NCBI RefSeq assembly: GCF_030687835.1
Contig: NZ_CP117449.1
Location: 3,100,001 to 3,164,000, forward strand
Direction of reading: 5' to 3'
DNA length: 64,000 nt
DNA from: Pseudomonas hefeiensis
GTDB taxonomy: Bacteria; Pseudomonadota; Gammaproteobacteria; Pseudomonadales; Pseudomonadaceae
A program made the position numbers and the translations under genes. Below are positions 59,341 to 64,000 of this stretch, in pieces; the stretch's first letter is position 1, and each line of letters opens with the position of its first letter. The notes below the pieces were generated by a model. It did no database searches and had not been told where the DNA came from. It worked only from the letters and a program-made list of their open reading frames with translations.

Positions 59341-60234
59341 ATGGGCTACGACGTCATCATTACAGGCGGCAGTTACGCGGGTATGTCGGCAGGTCTTCAA
59401 CTGGCACGGGCCCGGCGAAAGGTGTTGGTGATCGATGGCGGGCAGCGCCGTAACCGGTTCGCCGCGACTTCCCATGGGTTTCTTGGCCAGGATGGCCGCG
59501 CGCCTGCCGACATCGCCGAGGATGCCCGCGCCCAGCTCATGGCGTATCCAACGGTGGAGTGGGTGTCGGACACCGTGGTCCAGGCCCGTAAGGAGGAGGG
59601 CGGCTTCACTCTGGAAACCTCCCGTGGCCAGCATTTTCAAGCCCAACGCCTGCTGCTGGCCACCGGAGTGGTCGATGATTTGCCGGCGGTGCAGGGCCTC
59701 GCTGAACGCTGGGGCAAAAGCGTTTTCCACTGTCCTTACTGCCACGGCTATGAGTTGGACCAAGGACCGATCGGCGTGCTGGCAACCTCGCCAATGTCGC
59801 TGCACCACGCCTTGATGCTTCCCGACTGGGGGCCGACGACGTTCTTCACCAATGGCGTATTCGAACCGGACCCGGAGCAGCGGGCCAGCCTGGAGCTACG
59901 TGGGGTGACGCTGGAGGCCGAACCGGTCGAACGCATTGAAGGCGAGCGGGCGAATGTGGTTCTGGAAGGCGGGCGGGTGGTCGCCATTGATGGTCTGTTC
60001 GTCTTACCCCGTACCCGCGTGGGCAGTTCGTTGGCCGCCTCTCTGGGGTGTGAATTCGAGGACGGCCCGCTCGGTGCCTTCATCCAGACTGACATGACCC
60101 GGGAAACCAGCGTGCCGGGGGTGTTTGCCTGTGGTGATGCGGCCATGCCGTTCGGCTCGGTGGCACTGTCCGTGGGCGATGGCGTGCGGGCGGGATCGGG
60201 CGTGCACCGATCATTGATCTTCGGCGCACACTGA
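59341..60234 (+). CDS. Thioredoxin reductase-like flavoprotein
   Basis: A 297-residue pyridine-nucleotide flavoprotein. FAD motif ITGGSYAGMSAGLQLARAR, redox Cys pair HCPYCHGYEL and the C-terminal FAD contact VFACGDAAMPFGSVALSVGD. The usual NADPH-binding GxGxxA/G motif reads GVLATSPMSLHHAL, which is atypical, so the electron donor is uncertain. The pair with a divergent Rrf2 gene is common in Pseudomonas. Preceded by GGAGAG. Confidence 0.87.
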   Translation: MGYDVIITGGSYAGMSAGLQLARARRKVLVIDGGQRRNRFAATSHGFLGQDGRAPADIAEDARAQLMAYPTVEWVSDTVVQARKEEGGFTLETSRGQHFQAQRLLLATGVVDDLPAVQGLAERWGKSVFHCPYCHGYELDQGPIGVLATSPMSLHHALMLPDWGPTTFFTNGVFEPDPEQRASLELRGVTLEAEPVERIEGERANVVLEGGRVVAIDGLFVLPRTRVGSSLAASLGCEFEDGPLGAFIQTDMTRETSVPGVFACGDAAMPFGSVALSVGDGVRAGSGVHRSLIFGAH

Positions 60235-60257
60235 AAATCCGTTCCCCGCCCTGAACC

Positions 60258-61565
60258 CTAAACCTGTACCGCCCCGGTCGCCACGGCGAAGGCGAGCATC
60301 ACCAGGCTGACGCCCCAAGCCCAGAAAAAGGTGTAGGCCATGTGCTTGCGCAACTCCACGCCGGACAACGCCAGGGCAAGGTACACGCTGGGCACCACCG
60401 GGCTGATAGAGAAACCGGTGTTTTCACCGATCAGCATGGCTCGGGCAACGGCTTCGAGGGGGACACCCGCGGCCGCGGCCACGTCCCTGATCACCGGCAA
60501 CAGCGCAAAGTAGTAGGCGTCCGGTGAAAAGATCATCCCCAGGGGTACGCCAAAGAACCCGACAATTACGTGCAGGTACTGGGCGGACCCGCCAGGAAGA
60601 AAGTCGATCAGCGCCAAGGCCATGCCATCGGACATTTTTGCCCCGGACAGCACACCCAGCAACACGGCGGCGGCCATCATCACCAGCACCATTTGCAGGG
60701 CGTCGGATGCGTGGGCCTTGAGGCGTTCGGCCTGGGCATCCAGGGAAGGGAAGTTCAGCGGCAGGGCAATGCCCAATCCCACCATGAAACAGGCATACAG
60801 GGGGAAGATGCCGGTGAACAGGCAAGCCAGGATCGCGCCGGTCAGGGCTACGTTCAGCCAGTACCGCAGGTCCCGGGGCGAGAGGCCGAATTGGCGACCT
60901 TCGGTGGACAGGCTGTCCAGATCGACGCTGGCGGCCGCTCCCAATGACATCGGCCGACGGCGTTGGGCTCGCGAGCCCAGCACTGTCGCCACTAGCAGCA
61001 TGCAAACCAGACCCACCAACTGCACCGGCAGCAACCCTAGCCAAAGCTCGGTGGCATCAAGCCCGGATACTGCCGCGGCCCGGGCAGTGGTGCCGCCCCA
61101 AGGCACCATGTTGATCACCCCGGCGGTGGTGCCCACCAGGCACAACAACATTGCTGGATTCATGTTCAGGCGCTTGTACAAAGGCAACAGCGCCGGAATG
61201 GTCAGCAAAAATGTTGCGGCGCCCACCCCGTCCAGATGCACCACTGACGTCACCAGCACCGTGACCAGCGCCACGGCCAGCGGCTTGCCGCCGGTGCTGC
61301 GGATCAGCAGGTTGACCAGCGGGTCGAACAGCCCGCGATCCCGCATGATCCCGAAGAACAGAATGGCAAACAGAAACAGCGCGGCGGTAGGGGCCACGGT
61401 GATCAGCCCGGCCTTGATGAATTCACCGATTTGTCCGGGGTTGAAACCGGCCAGCAGGCAAGCGGCGACGGGTAGGGTGGTGAAAGCGACGACGGGGCTG
61501 ATCCTGCGCAGCAAAATCAGCCCGATGATGACCAGCATCATCAAAAAACCCAACGTTGTAATCAT
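60258..61565 (-). CDS. CitMHS-family citrate/tricarboxylate transporter
   Basis: A 435-residue inner-membrane carrier with about 12 TM helices. CitMHS-like features include SVVHLDGVGAATFLLTIPAL, the Gly-rich NMVPWGGTTARAAAV and GENTGFSISPVVPSVYLALA near the end. Members carry metal-citrate or related acids with protons. Last gene of an operon with AtuA-family genes, 50 bp after them. Confidence 0.87.
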   Translation of the reverse strand: MITTLGFLMMLVIIGLILLRRISPVVAFTTLPVAACLLAGFNPGQIGEFIKAGLITVAPTAALFLFAILFFGIMRDRGLFDPLVNLLIRSTGGKPLAVALVTVLVTSVVHLDGVGAATFLLTIPALLPLYKRLNMNPAMLLCLVGTTAGVINMVPWGGTTARAAAVSGLDATELWLGLLPVQLVGLVCMLLVATVLGSRAQRRRPMSLGAAASVDLDSLSTEGRQFGLSPRDLRYWLNVALTGAILACLFTGIFPLYACFMVGLGIALPLNFPSLDAQAERLKAHASDALQMVLVMMAAAVLLGVLSGAKMSDGMALALIDFLPGGSAQYLHVIVGFFGVPLGMIFSPDAYYFALLPVIRDVAAAAGVPLEAVARAMLIGENTGFSISPVVPSVYLALALSGVELRKHMAYTFFWAWGVSLVMLAFAVATGAVQV

Positions 61566-61615
61566 GGTGCAGCCTCTCTTTTTATTGTTGTCGACGGGAC
61601 GGGCGCGCGAGTCCT

Positions 61616-61939
61616 TCAGCCCTGCGGTCGGGGCAGGCGCAGGGACAGGAGCAGATAACTCAAACTTTTGCCATGGCGATCAAGGCCACAACTGAGGTTT
61701 ACGCCGCCTTCCAGGGCGTCTTCGAGGACGAAATTCAGCGCATGCAGATTCGGCAGTTCATAGCGATGCACCTTGGCCGGCTGGCGTGTGGCGAATTGCT
61801 CGGCGACTCGTTCGCAGGTCAATTCACGCAATAACCATGGGTAGTGCGCCGGATCGAGGGGAAATACCGCAATGCTGAGGATATTGCCTTTGTCTCCGGC
61901 ACGAGCGTGGGCGAAGTCGGCGAGGGTGACCAGGTTCAT
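61616..61939 (-). CDS. AtuA C-terminal domain-like protein
   Basis: A 107-residue protein matching the small domain that follows DUF1446/AtuA proteins: TLADFAHARAGDKGNILSIA, AVFPLDPAHYPWLLREL and NFVLEDALEGGVNLSCGLD. The conserved ARAGDKG segment is clear. ATG 61939 shares one base with the AtuA stop (TGATG), so the two are translated together and probably form one enzyme. Confidence 0.85.
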   Translation of the reverse strand: MNLVTLADFAHARAGDKGNILSIAVFPLDPAHYPWLLRELTCERVAEQFATRQPAKVHRYELPNLHALNFVLEDALEGGVNLSCGLDRHGKSLSYLLLSLRLPRPQG

Positions 61940-63285
61940 CAGTACCACTCCAGGGTCGTGTGGATTTCGCTGCGCGGCAGCAGGAAGCTGCGGGTGGTGA
62001 CGGCTTCAGCGAGGTGCCGGCGAACACCTCCACCTCCGGCCGGACCGTTGGTGTAAAGCGACTCCACCTCAGCCAACAGGGTCTGGACCATTGCCGGGTC
62101 CGTGTGGGTCAGGCCGACGCGCACACGCACATCGTCGAGGGCTGGCGCCAGGGCCAGCCTTTGCTCCAGGTAACGGCCATTGTGGTCATTGAACAGACTG
62201 GCGACACCCGACAAATCGATCCAGGGCTGTACGCCTGGCGCCAGCCGGTTAAAACGTTGCAGCAGAATCTCCCGGGCCAGGGCGGCTCGGGCCACGGCAC
62301 TGGGACCGGCATAGGAAATTTCCGCTTCGCCGAACCAGAGACCGCGCACACCGGCCAAGCCCTTGAGCGTATCGGGGCGCGGATGGCCCAGCAGGCCGCT
62401 GATCTCAACGCGGTCATCACCCAGGTCCCTGACGCGGGCCTGACCCAGGTCCAGCACCACATCCGGGGTCAGATAGCGGCGCGGATCATGCACCTCATAA
62501 AGCAATTGTTCCTTGACTGTTTGCTCGCTGACGCGCCCCCCGCTGCCTTGGGTTTTGCCAATGATCAAGCGTCCATCCTGATGGATTTCGGCAATCGGAC
62601 AACCGAGGTTCGCCGGGTCCGGGATCTCTTTGATCCCAGGATGGGCAAAGTACCCGCCGGTGACCTGGGTGCAGCATTCCAGCAGATGCCCGGTGGCGGT
62701 GGCGATGGCCATCTTCTGCCAGTCATCGGCGGCCCAGCCCAGCCCATGGCGAATCGCGCCCACCGCCAGCGAAGGATCGGCCACTCGCCCGCACAGTACG
62801 ATGCCGGCACCTTCTGCCAGCGCCGTATGAATACCGTCGGCACCGGTGTAGACATTGACCGACACCACATCTGCCGGGTCCAGGGGCAGCCATTGCTTGA
62901 AGCGCGGCGTGGTTTCTTCCAGCAGGTCATCGCCCAGTACGCAGGCAATTTTCAAGGCCGGATAGCGTCCTGCCAAGGTTGCCCGCAGGCGCTGTGCGGC
63001 GGCTCTGGGGTTGGCTGCACCACCGTTGGTAATGATGGGGATGCCGGCTTCGATACACACATCCAGCATCGGTTCGAGGAAATCGAACAGGCGCGAGGCG
63101 TATCCGGCTTGGCGATCGAGCCCTCTGCGCAGTTGCGCTTCGGCCAGCGTCCGTTCGGCCAGCAGCTCAAGCATGATGTAGCGCTGACCGTTTCGTTGCG
63201 CCAGGTCCTGGGCCAGACGCAAGGCGGCGTCCGGGCGATCATTGGCAAAACCGGCGCCGCATCCGACGAGAATTGTTTTTGTCAT
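61939..63285 (-). CDS. AtuA/DUF1446-family protein
   Basis: A 448-residue protein of the acyclic terpene utilization AtuA family (DUF1446): ILVGCGAGFANDRPDAALRL at the start, then GIPIITNGGAANPRAAAQRL and VNVYTGADGIHTALAEGAGI. The chemistry of the family is not settled. ATG 63285 is preferred; a GTG at 63297 would add four residues. With the 107-residue partner and a citrate-type transporter, a catabolic role for a carboxylic acid is more likely here than terpene use. No atuBCDEFGH genes are nearby. Confidence 0.85.
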   Translation of the reverse strand: MTKTILVGCGAGFANDRPDAALRLAQDLAQRNGQRYIMLELLAERTLAEAQLRRGLDRQAGYASRLFDFLEPMLDVCIEAGIPIITNGGAANPRAAAQRLRATLAGRYPALKIACVLGDDLLEETTPRFKQWLPLDPADVVSVNVYTGADGIHTALAEGAGIVLCGRVADPSLAVGAIRHGLGWAADDWQKMAIATATGHLLECCTQVTGGYFAHPGIKEIPDPANLGCPIAEIHQDGRLIIGKTQGSGGRVSEQTVKEQLLYEVHDPRRYLTPDVVLDLGQARVRDLGDDRVEISGLLGHPRPDTLKGLAGVRGLWFGEAEISYAGPSAVARAALAREILLQRFNRLAPGVQPWIDLSGVASLFNDHNGRYLEQRLALAPALDDVRVRVGLTHTDPAMVQTLLAEVESLYTNGPAGGGGVRRHLAEAVTTRSFLLPRSEIHTTLEWY

Positions 63286-63386
63286 GTCCGTTTCCACTGA
63301 TGGGATGGCCCATAGTGGCGGGCATGGATTGTTCTGTGAATTTTAAAGGTAGAATCAATTGATCCATTATCTTTATAAGTGCAGCC

Positions 63387-64000
63387 ATGAACGTTTCTTT
63401 CCGACAGCTTCGTGCCTTCATTCTGATCGCTGAAACCTCAAGCTTCACTCGCACCGCTGAACAGCTTCACCTGTCCCAGCCAGCGCTGAGCTACAGCATC
63501 CGCAAACTGGAAGAAACCATGGGTTTGCAGTTGCTGGCGCGCAACACCCGCAGTGTCGAGCTGACGCTGGCCGGCGAACACTTCCTGCCCCAGGCCAGGC
63601 GCATGCTCAGGGACATGGACGATGCCGTACGGGACGCTCGCGACACCCTCAGCCTGAGTCGCGGCTCCCTTCGCCTGGCGGCACTGCCCACGGCGGCCGC
63701 TTCGTTCCTGCCTGTGGTTATCGCCTCGTTCCAGCGCGAACACCCGGGTGTACGGGTGAGCGTCTTGGATGGCCGGGCGGGGGAGATCATGGGTTGGGTG
63801 CAGCGCGGCGAGGTGGACGCGGGCATTACCTCGTTACCCGAGGACCTGTCCGGGCTGAGCTTCGTGCGTCTGCTGGATGACAATCTGGTGTTGCTGACCC
63901 ACAAGGATCATCAGCGCGACAGTCTGGACGACTGGAAGCGCAGGCCCTACATCGCCCTGACCTCTGACACCAGCATCCGCCCCTTGGCCGACGCAGCGTT
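63387..64000 (+). CDS. LysR-family regulator (cut by right edge)
   Basis: The first 204 residues of a LysR protein. HTH FRQLRAFILIAETSSFTRTA and QPALSYSIRKLEETMGLQLL, then the effector domain (GSLRLAALPTAAASFLPVVI). Divergent from the AtuA-transporter operon across 101 bp, the classic place for its regulator. The AT-rich gap near 63340-63375 probably holds both promoters. Confidence 0.9.
   Translation, partial: MNVSFRQLRAFILIAETSSFTRTAEQLHLSQPALSYSIRKLEETMGLQLLARNTRSVELTLAGEHFLPQARRMLRDMDDAVRDARDTLSLSRGSLRLAALPTAAASFLPVVIASFQREHPGVRVSVLDGRAGEIMGWVQRGEVDAGITSLPEDLSGLSFVRLLDDNLVLLTHKDHQRDSLDDWKRRPYIALTSDTSIRPLADAA

Overview
The window looks like the chromosome of a Pseudomonas of the P. fluorescens complex. 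The coding DNA is GC-rich, and the intergenic gaps carry the short palindromic REP/REPIN repeats typical of that group (forms such as GTGGGAGCAAGCTTGCTC and GTGGCGAGGGGATTTATCCCC). Gene content and order (narXL-narK1K2GHJI-ppiC-moaA, dnr, nrdDG, rlhA, ftrABCD) also fit. All calls come from reading the sequence; no database search was run.

Layout. (1) 1-2958, minus strand: a small RiPP-type peptide-modification operon that is more AT-rich than its surroundings. It encodes a 57-residue Cys-free precursor-like peptide, a terminator hairpin touching its stop codon, a YcaO cyclodehydratase, a TfuA partner, a protein with an HExxH motif resembling the peptide beta-hydroxylase family, and the first codons of a further gene cut by the window edge. 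About 430 bp of AT-rich DNA upstream carries two perfect palindromes. (2) 3629-19445: anaerobic nitrate respiration, with a DGC-domain protein, the NO-responsive regulator Dnr, the NarXL two-component system, two NarK transporters, nitrate reductase NarGHJI, a parvulin and MoaA. (3) 19660-22717: the oxygen-sensitive class III ribonucleotide reductase. Its glycyl-radical domain is encoded by a separate 53-codon ORF between nrdD and nrdG. Perfect or near-perfect ANR/DNR boxes lie in front of the DGC gene, narK1, nrdD and a DUF3079 gene, giving a local anaerobic regulon. (4) 22784-28446: a chemoreceptor, a REP array, a Fur-boxed FtrABCD-type iron uptake operon and the DUF3079 gene.

(5) 28571-34228: a secreted M20 dipeptidase gene broken by two compensating frameshifts, the rRNA hydroxylase RlhA and a membrane diguanylate cyclase. 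(6) 34381-40886: two convergent operons (chalcone isomerase-like, DUF3833, DUF6482; and NTF2-like, SDR, FAD oxidoreductase, DUF1365, CFA synthase-like, DUF2878). Both are headed by the same operator, TGTACA-N12-TGTACA. This is the kind of membrane-lipid cluster known from light and singlet-oxygen regulons. The DUF1365 gene carries two single-base frameshifts. (7) 41228-47005: a catabolic operon (flavin monooxygenase, RidA, DUF1028, ArgE-like deacylase, an aminotransferase-tail ORF, a PotD-like binding protein) with a convergent LysR regulator.

(8) 47216-51300: an NDH-2-like flavoprotein and a FixL/FixJ-like signalling set. (9) 51784-58653: LysR, GlxA-type and AraC-type regulators in front of an outer-membrane channel, an MFS permease and an amidase, possibly uptake and hydrolysis of an amide. 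(10) 58760-64000: an Rrf2 regulator divergent from a thioredoxin-reductase-like flavoprotein, then a CitMHS-type transporter with AtuA-family enzymes and a divergent LysR gene cut by the right edge.

The most novel-looking items are the RiPP operon at the left edge, the split NrdD and the paired TGTACA operators.
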